From assembly GCA_030248295.1 (NCBI GenBank), contig JASANH010001093.1, positions 248,001 through 312,000 of the forward strand: a stretch of 64,000 bases of DNA. Direction: 5' to 3'. Position numbers and translations under genes: made by a program. The stretch is from Mesodorylaimus sp. YZB2_4 (lineage: Eukaryota; Nematoda; Enoplea; Dorylaimida; Dorylaimidae). The notes under the pieces were generated by a model. That model was not told the DNA's origin and searched no databases. It was given only the letters and a program-made list of their open reading frames with translations. This document shows, piece by piece, positions 23,746 through 35,375 of this stretch; within the stretch, counting starts at the first letter, position 1; every line of letters starts with the position of its first letter.

Positions 23746-26700
23746 TTATTCTCCGGGTTCTTGATTCAAATACTTTTCAGGCTCTGATACCAATTCGATC
23801 TCGTTGGCACTTATACGCGCTCCGCACATCGGGCACGGTTCTCCGTTTGATATGAGTCTATAAGAGGGTGGGATAAGCAAACACTCATGCACGCTAAGAG
23901 AAAGCGGTGTTGTCTCCTGCCGCCCGGCACTTACTTCCTCAACTCGCTATACAATCCAGGAAACTTGCAATTAGTGCATCGCCCAAAATCGTCCCTGGTC
24001 ATGTGTTTACCCTGGAAGAGAAAGGCGGACGTTTCGCGGTGACAGGGGGACAAAAACGCGAACCAATGGCTCGTTAGCTAATTGCTATTCGAAAAAAGTG
24101 TACGCGCGCGAGCGCACGCCCAGCACGCGGGCGGGCGTCGGCTAATTGCTACCCCATGCTAAAGTACACACGTAGCCTTGATTGATAGCATAGCGTACCG
24201 TGGCGATGCAAAATGGGATGGTGTTTTTACAATTTCCGCATGTCAGTTCCGAGTCGGGCAATGCGGTAGTGCAATGCGGACAAGGGCTTTTGCCTTCCTC
24301 CTCTTCCGTCTTTTCCGGTTTCCTAAAAGATGCGCATTCTGAAGCTAAGCGAGATGCCGAATAGGCTATATGCAAACACTACCGGACGATCTGCTCGATC
24401 TTTTTTCGATACTTTTCATCTATTTTCTTCCTATGTTCTGCTCTCATCAGCATAGCCGCGAAATTGAATGCTGACTGCTTGAGTCCAGCTTTTGAACATT
24501 GAATAACTGCTGACGTCAAGATTTGCACTGTGTCTGAAAAAAACCAAGGACAGACGGGTTACTTCGAGGGTCTGAGTGGTCTGTTGACTGTGACGTAGTG
24601 CGGGGTACTTGACTTTTTTCCATGGCTTAGAAAAACTCACACGAATCAAGGCATTAGTGCCTGTACAAAGGAGATGTGGTTTTCGACTTACGAGCGGGGA
24701 ACTTGCTGATATTGCCGGCCACTCTAATTAGCATTCGAGCCGCTTGCTTATCGTCTCCCCGTTTAATTAAACTCTAAAATAAACCAAATCCTATCCGCTC
24801 TGGCCTCATATTGACCTATGGTGGTCGCAAAAGTGCCCAGTCCGCGGCCTACTTCTTGATGCATGGGGACTATAAAAAGGCAATAAAAGGCCTTGCTTAC
24901 TTTGACGAGCAAATAGCTATGAATCAACATTAGATTGGTTTCCATTTCGAAGGGTATTCTGATCCTTTGCGTCCGCAATTCGTGATACATTCCGAATAGC
25001 ACATCGTGTGCCAGACGGTACTGGCCTGAGGAGTCATATGAATAAGTTATGAGCAGGGGACAAGAAAGCATTAAAATCATGACTACCGTTATTTTGTTCC
25101 TCCCTAGCGATGATGACGGCCGTTTTGGCTGCTTCCCTGTACATCTTCAATGCCATGTACAGTCTGAATAAATGCTTGGCATCCTAAACAAAGTGACATA
25201 TTTGGCATGAATCATAACTTGGGGGCATGTCTGTTTCCTGTGCGGTCACAAGGGGTCAAAAACACATGCCTTGGGCACGCCATCCGATTCGCCCATCAGG
25301 AAATCCATGAGCTTTCGAGTTAATTCGTCGTCGTTAGCCACTCCCACGCACTCGATGGCCATTTTGATAGAGTCATTGTCTTCGCCGTTTGAAAGCAAGT
25401 GATTCAGCGCCTGTAACAAAAATCGGAAAGCTTGCAGAATGAGAAAGCAGGAGGTGGCAGAGCCTCACAGTGGAATAATGACCAGCGAGGTAGAAATATT
25501 TTCCACAAAAGAATGACTTGCGTTGTTTCTCGAAGTAGCGGGCCATCATTTCGTATGTTTCTGCGTTCCCCTCACTTCCTGTAAAGTAAGCGGTGATGTG
25601 AGAGTGGAAGATGGATGAGAGTGGAAGCCGGGTGCATGGCAGGATAAAGCTAGAATGGATCTTGGGCTTCACCTGCTAGCAAATTAAGCGCGCTTTCTGC
25701 AGTGGTGAGTGCGGCGCCCTCGGTGCGGGCCTGCTAATTATACAGTACTCTACACATTCAGTGCGATCTTTTCTTGACCCCACAACACATGAATGCAGGG
25801 GGAACGTCCACTGTTGACTTACCTAACACTTCAGCATATATTTCCATTTTGTCATGTTGTTCGGCTAGTTTATAAGCTTCTTGATGGCACTGGGACAAAA
25901 CCAAGAATTGAATGGCCGTGCTATGGTCATTCAGTTTCATAAAGAATCTGCAAGTATGAATTGACCTTCAGAGGTGTAATGCAGGATCGCGTAGCCAATG
26001 CACGAGGAGGTCCACTCCTCATGACCAAATTATCACATTATCACTATGAATTTTGGGCGAGTGGACATGCGATAAGAGCTCCCCAACTTTTGCCCTAAAA
26101 CAGGTGACCATTAAAAACTGTGAGAAACTGGTTCCGTCGATGATGTGAAGGAGCGAGCACTGATTCGGCTATTTTGCGTCAAGAATACAACAGCAGCTAT
26201 TGTCATACGCACCTTGCAACAAGCTTCGCTCCTTCAATAGACTTGCTCTCTCGAACCACCTTCACCGCTTCTTCAGGGCTGTTCAAATGGTCCAGAAGCA
26301 GTCTACAATGACACAGTCTCGCTGACATGATGGCGTAGAAAATGTGGGCGCATACAGTACCTGACCACATTATCGTAGTCCTTGGCAGTCCTGTAAGCAT
26401 CTACTGCAAGCTTGTATTTCTTTTCAGCTTCCATGGCCTTGGCGTACTGACTATGAATTTTGGGCGAGTGGACATGCGATAAGAGCTCCCCAACTTTTGC
26501 CCTAAAACAGGTGACCATTAAAAACTGTGAGAAACTGGTTCCGTCGATGATGTGAAAGAGCACGTACCAGTTCTTGGATTTGATGAAGACCGCGGCAGCC
26601 TTGTCGTAAAAGTGGCCGTTCTCGTATAGCTGAGCAGCTTCGATCAGTTGCTGCAACGAAGCAGGATCTGTTGAATCTGATGGGTCATATCGAAAACACT

Positions 26701-29700
26701 GTCTCCTAGTGAACTGCTGTTCTGTGATTGGTGGATGAAATGTGTAATCATAGCCCCAGAGTTGATGGTTCAGTGGCTAAACTGGTTCAAATCCCGCAAA
26801 GGGCTAAATTTTTTGCATATACTGACTCGAGTGAGAAAGCACCCCCGTGACCAGCGGCTAGCCTGTAGAGGCAACGCTTGCTTTTCAGTGGCTACATTTA
26901 CAGCAGGTAAACCAAACCTGAAAGTGCACGCTACATTTTGTGTTTTGTGTAGTGTGAAGTATTCTGTTTCGACTTCACCTTGGGTGATTGTTGCACATGA
27001 AAAAATTTACTTATTTACTGCCGGGAAAAGATTTTTGTGGAGTCCCGAATCGTGTGGCTGACCACTGGTCAGTGGCCCAATACTGAAAAATTACGGGAGC
27101 CTTCGAAAGCAAGAACTCGCGCTCTCATCATGAAGCAGAATCGTCAGGCCATGTCAGGGCAGGGTCTGCGCGGCAGCTGGAAACAACTTCTCCCCACTCC
27201 TTTGATCCTGCCTCTATTTGACCGCTGGCCTACATACTTTCATGCTTTCCAAAATTCCAGCACATTCTTTCTTCAGTGCTCGGTTTGGTGTTTCCATGGC
27301 CAAACGAACACCCCTAAAAATGGAGTGGCAGTCATAAAATTTTGTGCCAGATGCCTCAGACAGCGCTAGAATCTCATTTGGATAGGCCCGAGGCGAAATT
27401 TCCGTCTCCACTTATGCGCTATCTCTTCATTCCCCCCAAAAATCTCGTTTTCGAGTTTCGAAAACACAATAAACCGTTTAGAAAATGCGCGTTAGGAATG
27501 CACAGGGATGTTACATACCGTCTGATATCTCCCAGACGGATTGCCATTCGTGCGATGCCCGCTTGACACGCGTCATTATGTTCCTTGTACTAAAATTTTA
27601 AAGAATAGGACGAGTGAAGACAGGTAGGTACTGATGATGAGTCACATACTTGGCCATCTTGTACAATGCCTTGTTCATAGTGCGACAACGCATTGGCGTA
27701 GTCTCCTCTAAAAAGTGCATGAGAATACTGGCCACTTTCTCACGCAGCTTTCTTGATTGGGCTTACGTGAATTCCAACTGCTGGGCGTATTCTTTCGAGA
27801 TGAATGCTATCTCAGATGGTGCCAAACGATTGGCCAACTGCAAGGCCTTGTCCCAGTGAAGAAGATCGCGACGCATCTATTTACAAACGAGGAGACGTCA
27901 CAGGCGATACCATCTTGCGACCTTGATCTGCCTGAATAGATGTACCTCAAGAGCAGAGACTGGCGCCGATGATTCCAAATACAGTTTCTCCGCCAAGTCA
28001 AACTTGGACAAGTACATGGCCAAATGGCCCGCTAATAGGTTCCGGTCCTCGCACTGGTATACATCTTCCAAAGCCCATACCATCCCCACATCACCCACAT
28101 TTCGGTAAACACGCATGGCTGCAACGAAATTGTTTCACGAACTCATAAAATCTGCTTGCCTGCCAAGTCGGCATACCCATTCTGGGACAGTCCCACGGTG
28201 CTTTGGTTCAATGATTGCAGTGCAGATGGTCATTCCAAATGGTCACAAGAAGATTTGTCCCAAAAGAAGCTCCTGAGTTTTTTCCACAGGACTTACAGTG
28301 CATCCAATATTAGGCCCATTAGAAGTGTTGAAAGGTCAAGTGCAAGTGCAAGCACAGGTCACTCAGGGAGGACGAAAGAGTGAATGCATTTGCATCGATA
28401 CTACACTGCCGTGTACATAGCTGTGACCACTTTTAGTGCAGCTAATCCTCTCAAGAGCGGTTGTCCTTACCGAAATCAAGGTCCATGTGAGTCAAGGCGC
28501 CTTGGCCGAGCATGTCCCAGTATTTTCTGTTGTGCAATGTATCGCACACTGTCCACGCATTGTGCCATCTATGAACGGAAAGTGGCGCATGACACGCATT
28601 ACGACTCATTACTAGCTGAATGCGTGGACGAGACGATGCTCGTCCGACTGCATTTCACATTCGGATCATTCAAGTCCCCGTTTTTGCGCATCGTGGAAGA
28701 TTCTAAATGCGCAACACACGTAAAATCTTTCTACGGATTTTTAAATCCTAACCTATTCGTGCTGCAGTTCGATAAAAGTCCTCCGACCGCGTTTTGTCGT
28801 TCATGCGAATCGCGCGCTCACAGTGGCCAGTTAAAAACACTACTCATGGCCTCCCACCTCGCCTACAATGCTCGGCAGTGTTCGTCGAGGCGAGGTTGTT
28901 TGCGCTGCGGATACGGTCTATCGAGCGACCATAGTGCGTTTAGTAACTCTAAAGAGTACAGTATAGAAGAGCCAGTGAAAAAAACTGATGGCGATTACGG
29001 GCATTGCCCCCGTTTCTCATTTCCCCACTCGCCTTCACCTTTGAATTCACGCGCGCCAAACCACTTATCCAACTTGGACGACGCCTACCTGCCTAACGGA
29101 TCCGTCTCGGCGCCACTCTTGTTTGGAATCCGGCGACGAGTGGACGAGCGAAAGCTAGTCGCGAATCCTATTCGCTGGCCTCTTCCCCATGGCCCCTAAT
29201 ACCATTCTGCTCATTTGCCTCCTGTCCCTCAAAGTCGCCCAGTCGACCCCCATCACCTACGATGTGTACCTGCAGCTGACTCAGTTCCGAACCAGCGTCC
29301 AAGTGATCCCTTATCGATTGTACGAGCTAAGATGGGAAATCGAATGCACTTCAGATGACCGACAGCCCATAACCAAGTTCCCAACTGCATTCTCCATCGA
29401 CGACACCCGCCTGGTCTTCTTCGATGCCTACTCCCACCAGTCACAGCCCCACGCTTCTCAGGACCAACAGAACTTTGTATATGTTCGAGAAGTGCCCGAA
29501 ATGGCGGTGGTGTGCTTTAGACTGTATTACAGGAACGAGTTGGCACTCGAGGACTGTTTGGTGGTGGACGTTCGGGCGTCGGATTTCGCCGATGTCCGAT
29601 ATTCAACCAAGACCAGGGCTCACGGAAACGCCCTGACCTATCAGGCTCAGATCACGCCGTCCAATGGATTATATTTGCTTCTGACAAGGGTACGTGGGCC

Positions 29701-32700
29701 GCAGTTATTTGGGTGCCACCACTAACAGACCCTCCGGTCCTATTTTGGCTCACTGATGGACGGGAGTTACTCAGTAGGAATTTACTAATGACCTTGAGTA
29801 TAACTTTCAGAAACAGACTTCTTGATATTTTCGATGGCCTTGTTTCGATGTCGGGTTCACGGCCCAGTCACGCTAGGCTTGATGTCTCGGTTGATGATAA
29901 CTTTCGAAAGTATAAGGTGTGCCCTGTGTCCGGAAGATGGGACACACCTTTGGAGGAAGGTCCAGAGAAGGGGTTGGTAGTCACCGAATTAAAATCCCAC
30001 CGCAGAAAGGGGAGGACGTACCAAACGACAAAGTGGCCTGTTGAGTGCGACTAGATTCCTCAGTAATGGTCAGGTAGGTTATTGGACATCTGGTGCCACC
30101 TTCGTCCCTCTGTAGCTGTATTTTGTGGCACCCCTCTTGTCCACTGTGTCCCCTAAGCCCTGCTTTTCACATTATCTTCCATCAGCGTATCTTGTTTTGT
30201 CATTCATTATCCCCTGGCACCTTGCCAAGTAGGATAGCCGGGTGGGGCCCTCATCCACGTTTGTTTGTTTCGTATCCTTGTTGGGTGAAAAGACAGGAAC
30301 TCGGCAATAGGCTGTTGATTGGGGAATTGACGGGGCCTCTTGACCGTGACTTTTCTCTTACCTCTTACAACCAATAATTGGCCCCTTCGAGACCTCGATG
30401 GCCTCCTAGATCGGGCTTGAAAAGAGTAAACAAAACTAAATTTACACTTGACCACTTTAGGCTGACAACAACGAAACCCTATTCACCGATTCGACTGCCT
30501 ACCATCGATTCGCATCCGAATGCGTAGCAGCCACTGCACTGGCCTCTATCGAAGCTGTTTTTATTCTTTTGGCTTTCCTAACCGGCTTGTGTTTATTTTT
30601 TCGTAAATCTGGTCGCCTTTCGTTCGGAAAGCTGCGAAGAAAACGGCGATCACTGGGCACTGGCCGGCTCCAAAAGAAAATGCGTGCACCGAAATTAAAA
30701 ATCTCAAATCCCCAAAATCAACAACTCCAAGTCATCATAAAGCCTGTGGACGTGATGACGGCTCCCAGGCTTACGACAAGTGAACAACATTACAGGGCTC
30801 CCTCGGCTTCATCGGCCGACTCAGGTTTATCGACCATGTCCGATAAGTCTAGTTCGATCAACAGTGGACGCAACCAGTCCAAGACACCAGCTGTGGTCAT
30901 TTACGACGACCCGCCCGAACTTCCGCGTCAATCAACACCCGATAGTGCCAAAAAGCGAATATCAGTCCACGAATATTTAAGCGAGGTGTGGAGACGGAGG
31001 CCAGGAAACTCACCTCCGCCGCCACCTGCTCCAGATTACAGAGGAGCAGAAGAGCCTGAAGCTGTGCAAAGTATTTCCCAGTCGTTAGCTTACGATATTT
31101 ATGCGGCCCTCGAGGATCCGAATAACTGGGATCCCCCGGAACAATACTGGACACCTGAGAATGATTCGAATATGGATGCCCCTCATGGGCACTGAGGCCA
31201 TACTGACCGCGGAGCTAGTTAAAATGTGTAACCCCGTCTGTAAAGTCATGTTACCTTTTGAGTACGATGAGTTGTCGAAGGTTCGACTCGAGCTACAAGT
31301 AAAGCTAAGCTTACTCCTGGTTCCTTGGCTGGCAGAGAATGATACCTCGGATATGGGTTTGCCCTGCAGCGTCTCGTCTAGGTGATGGGTCGCTAGATCA
31401 ATGCTGTTGGTACGTCCGTTCTGGGTCAGACAAGTCACCTGGCCGTTATGCAACACGAGGGGCGTGTAGCCGTGGCCTAGTTTCGTCTGTCCGACGTATA
31501 GAACTCTCGGCCCTGCGTTCATGTACGTGTTGGGGCGCGGATTCTCAGGGAGAGGAAAATCAGATACCTACCTTCAATGGTATCACGATAGTAGATGTAA
31601 GTGTAGAGTGCGCTACCGTCATTCGTCACGAAGATGTCCTGGAAGGAGTCGGATATGTGCACTGTAGTTATGGCTGGTGATCGTAAATATCGATACCTTT
31701 TCCGGCAACCAGTTTTCCCACAGCACATCTCGGATGTTGCCCTTTGTATTTGATATTTCGATCAGACCGTCGTTGACCTGTAATGGCCACAGATAGTTAC
31801 CGGCACTGATATCCTAGCCCAGAACGAGTTACTGGGTTGTAAATGAAAGCGTCCAGCTTTTCGTCAATCAAAATGAGCCTGTTGCCTATCGGCTCGTGGT
31901 GTATGGACTTGATACCGACCACGTGTCTGTACTCGTTCACAAATTTCCAATCGTCGAGTAGAAAGTATTGCAAATGACCACCCTAAAAAGTGCATTGCCG
32001 CAATGGGCAGGCGTAGGAAGAAGCCAACTGTGCATACATCCGTTGCTAATACGAGGCAGTCGGGTGACAAGGCCACACTGTTGATCTTGAACGAAGATTT
32101 GTCAGGGTCTGGAAAGACACGACTTTCCCGCTCATCCGATCGGGCTTGCTCAATCTGCGAGAAGAAAGTAAAAGTTATGGGAGAAGTTGACAGTGAATAG
32201 ACAACTCACAGCGTGAAGATGTAGCTTGCCTTCGTAAAGGGCGCAAGCATAATCTGCGTTCAGCTTGAGAGAGTGCACTGTGCCGAGGTACTCGCGATCT
32301 GACACCAAGCGGACCCCTGAGCAAGGAAAAGTTGATTGAGTCGTGCTTACTCACACGCTGAAGAATGAAGAATGCTGTGCTCAGATGTACGCCGTGATGA
32401 TCTGCCATTCCCTTCGACCAACAGTACCTACCATCATGTCCCACAGTGTAGAACCAGGCTCTGTTGTTCATGCCCACGGCCACATGGATGGGCCCCACAC
32501 CCATGAAGGTGGGCTCGATCTCCACTGCGAAGCTGACTGGCTTATCCTAAACACATTTCTCAACATTGATTGTATGTCTCTGCAAAGCACATCAACAAAC
32601 CTGCTCAGCCTCATTAGTGACTGTAATTTCGGACAGCGACGACAAATAGGCGACCTTTGTGCGATAGGAATCGCCTAATACAGGCAGTCGTGTTAGATAG

Positions 32701-34845
32701 ACATGAACTGCGCCCGACGCTGTGCTGATAGCTAGTAGTTGGCCATCTTCGGTTGTGGCCACCCTTTCCAGTCCCTTGTCCTCGTTGTCCAAGTTGATAA
32801 TGGCGTAGACTTCGGAAAGTTGCGTCAGCTCGCGGATTTTGACGCTAAAAGGACACCAAGCAGAGATTGGAGGTGCAGTGAGAGAAGCTATGGATCACAC
32901 TACCTTGTGTCGCCAGCAGATATAGCTTTACTGAAGGCGGTGTTGATCGTGGCGGACGCCATATATGTTTTGTAATCTTGCACAGAGAAGATTTCCTGCA
33001 GAGGAGAGTAGCTTGACATAAGCCTTCCATGTGCGCGGGCTGTACGCAATCAACCAATATACCTGCCCGATCTCCGACGAATGGGTGGATATGCCCACCA
33101 GGAAACCATACTCGAATGCCAGTAGTACATATCCGTCCCCATACCTGCAATCCAATCAGCTTGGAGACCCGTCCGGAGGAGCTCTTATGCGCGGAGCAGG
33201 CAGCTGGGAGCGTTACCCTGACGGGCCACGGACACGCCGAAGGACTTGGTTGGCAGCCTATGTTATTAGAGTGGTGCGAATAATGCCGTTCACCCCGTCC
33301 AGGCTATTATTGGCGCAGATTGACCTGGCACCTTCAATTTCTTTCAGGCCTACAGAGCAGATAACGTACCAAGAGTACTGCATGATGTTGCCATACCGAG
33401 CTTGAAACTGTAAGTTCATCGGGTTCTGAGGTTCATTTAAATTAATCAGCATCAAATTCTTTCGTCCCACGATGGCACTGATCTGAAATCAATCTTTCGA
33501 ATCTCCAAACACCCTTGCACAACTGTATGGCAGCTGACCGTGGTTTCTCCAGTCGTGCTCCTCTCGGCCTCTTTCATTTCAGCGAAGCGAATATCGGATG
33601 GATCTCCGGTACACGAGAAACTGTACACAGTGTCTCCTTCAGGATTACTGACCGTTATCAATTGATCTTCAGCACCCAGAGCCAGCATGTCCTTATCATT
33701 GAACGCACCACATGTGATCTTCTTGGTGTGCTTCCCGATAACTGGGATTTTCCTGAAAGATACCCGAGTGAAGACCTTGAGGTGATCCTTGCCCTACTGA
33801 ACGCAATACTTGGAACTGTGGTGGTTATAAAGAAGGAGATTGCCCTTGCTGTTGCCGATGGCCAGCGTGGATGACTTCTTAGCCCAAACAGCAAACGACA
33901 GCGTGTCCCTGAAAGAGACACAGGATCAGAGGAATTGTTACAATAGTGATCATGATGATGATGGGAAACATGAAGCAGTGATTGCACGAGACAGCACGAT
34001 GTGTACACTTCGCCTGTGTTGCGCAGAGGACGATAACGTTCAGGATTCTAGCTAACTTGAGGTAGACTGTTTCTATCGCGATGTCGATTACTATTAGTTG
34101 GGGTGACCACTGTGTCAGTAGGTCAGGCCCAGTGCATTGCTCGTTACGAGTACAAACATCCACATACTCTGTACAGACATACGGTAGTTCAACGGTGTGA
34201 ACATGACGGGGCACTTGTGACCCTGTACTCCCTCTGTACTTACTGCCTCTGGCTGGAATTATCGGGTGCCCTATTCACCAAGCATTTATCAGGAACATTT
34301 CCAAGCAACCCTCAGTATGCCCATACTTCAAACCCATGCTGCTGTCCAGTGGTTGTGATCGGCGGGTATTGGCATCCCAAAGTAAGATCTGGTTCGTCTT
34401 GTTGTTCACCGCTGCCAAGATATCTCCGTCCTTATCCCATGCCATGCACACACATTGGCTAAAAGATGGTCACATCACCATAGGCACTGCCTGGCTGGGC
34501 ACGGGCATCTTACCCTGACAAAGGTATCTCGTCCAGGGGCTCACCATGGCGATCGAAAATATAGACTGTTGGAGTTGTTCTAAAGAAGGAGAGGGGTAAG
34601 ATACTATCCTTTTGGAGTGCGCCTGCTGCTCTGACCCAGCCAATGCGATGTAGCTGCCAGCACCATTCTGCCAGGAGAAGATGACAGGAGCGCCGGCGTG
34701 GTTGTTCTCATTTATTGTAAAAATTCGCTGAAATAGAAGTCAGTTTCGACCATATTTCTGTCTAGTCATTTGATATCTTACCTTCATGTTTGAGACCGAA
34801 CAATATGGTTGAACTGTCGGAGAACTCTCCTGCCACGAAGGACAT
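23746..34845 (-). CDS. WDR19: WD repeat-containing protein 19 / IFT144 (IFT-A subunit)
   Basis: WDR19 (DYF-2 in worm) is a core subunit of the IFT-A complex for retrograde ciliary transport and GPCR entry into cilia. Minus-strand exons match in order. N-terminal WD40 blocks: [19 protein letters not shown] (33.6 kb), [16 protein letters not shown] (33.1 kb), [18 protein letters not shown] (32.5 kb), [17 protein letters not shown] (31.4 kb). TPR-like region: [17 protein letters not shown] (28.1 kb), [15 protein letters not shown] (27.3 kb), [20 protein letters not shown] (26.45 kb), [20 protein letters not shown] (25.9 kb). The C-terminal zinc-binding end has CPHC...CGNC and [16 protein letters not shown]. 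The stop is at 23746-23748. The start ATG at 34845 lies 29 nt after an ATTTTTAG acceptor. The intron from about 28.56 to 31.38 kb contains another gene. This implies a ciliated organism. Confidence 0.95.
26043..26154. repeat. Direct duplication, copy 1 (intron of WDR19)
   Basis: This 112-bp segment repeats 26450-26561 with one mismatch, 407 bp apart in the same orientation. Copy 1 lies in the intron between the exons near 25.9 and 26.25 kb. It carries the intron-exon junction of copy 2, so it contains a ready splice acceptor and a partial duplicate exon. Confidence 0.9.
26450..26561. repeat. Direct duplication, copy 2 (authentic WDR19 exon junction)
   Basis: This copy spans the short intron after the SKNW exon and the first part of the next exon ([17 protein letters not shown] on the minus strand), which fits the WDR19 protein. 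It is therefore the parental copy. Confidence 0.9.
26751..26814 (+). repeat. Short tRNA-like element with pol III-type terminator
   Basis: TAGCCC at 26751-26756 pairs perfectly with GGGCTA at 26801-26806. Between them lie an A-box-like TGGTTCAGTGGC and a B-box-like GGTTCAAATCC, and a run of six T follows at 26809-26814. The total is only 56 nt, with no room for an anticodon arm, so it is not a normal tRNA gene. It is probably a tRNA-derived relic in a WDR19 intron. Confidence 0.4.
27058..27072. repeat. 15-bp near-perfect palindrome
   Basis: CTGACCA-C-TGGTCAG lies in a WDR19 intron. The arms are 7 bp with a single central base. No function is assigned. Confidence 0.5.
29189..31195 (+). CDS. 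Nested single-pass membrane protein, inside a WDR19 intron on the opposite strand
   Basis: Exon 1 (from ATG 29189 to about 29689) encodes a signal peptide ([19 protein letters not shown]) and an ectodomain of about 150 residues beginning [20 protein letters not shown], ending before a GTACGTG donor. The last exon (about 30.46-31195) encodes a transmembrane helix ([18 protein letters not shown]), a basic KLRRKRRS stop-transfer and a Ser-rich tail with [11 protein letters not shown], ending DAPHGH. How the exons join is unresolved: the TTTAG near 30461 leaves the frame out of phase. An intermediate exon near 29.76-29.93 kb or another acceptor is likely. The family is not recognised. The ectodomain recalls secreted beta-sandwich domains only weakly. 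The whole gene lies between WDR19 exons at about 28.5 and 31.4 kb. Confidence 0.6.
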
Positions 34846-35375
34846 TGTTTTCACATGTTGCCTTGACAACGCTCCTAAAAATCTCATTCCTAGTGAAACT
34901 ACTGTAACCTAGTCTTGGATGTCTACTCGGAATCAAACAAAAAAAACACTGATCGGTTAGTGAACGGGATCAAACTTCAACAAATACAATAATTTGCTGT
35001 ACCCAATAGCCAAGTTCAAGTTTGAATTTTGCGGGAGTTTACAAGTTTGTTCCTGCTTATCTCAAGGTTGCACCAGCAAGTGTGCGCCGGCGCCTTTTAT
35101 GGACTCGAGCAGGCTGTCGCCAAACGTTAAGAGTCCATTCATAGCATGTTTTATGAATCGGTATTTGGGGCGATATCTGTACGGTAAAGTAGCACCTATT
35201 TCGTTCATTCTGCAGGGATCATTATTGTGATTCGCATTATCAGCCAGTTCTTGTACAAGTACAGTAGATCGATTGTAAAACTCGGCTTGCTTCGTACATA
35301 TTGACTCGAGAGATACAGTACAAATAGTGCTAAGAAATGTATTCGGTTTTTCGACAGGAGCGATAAGGACCGAAA
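34846..35375. promoter_or_regulatory. Divergent promoter region between WDR19 and GRAF
   Basis: These 530 bp separate the two start codons. Acceptor-like sequences sit just before both ATGs: ATTTTTAG 29 nt before WDR19 (minus strand) and TTTTTCGACAG 18 nt before GRAF (plus strand). They mark 5'UTR introns or trans-splice sites. No TATA box was recognised. Confidence 0.45.

Noticed and set aside
28384-29199. 271-residue plus-strand open frame
   Set aside because: It runs antisense to a WDR19 exon, crosses intron sequence, resembles no protein, and overlaps the ATG of the nested gene in another frame.
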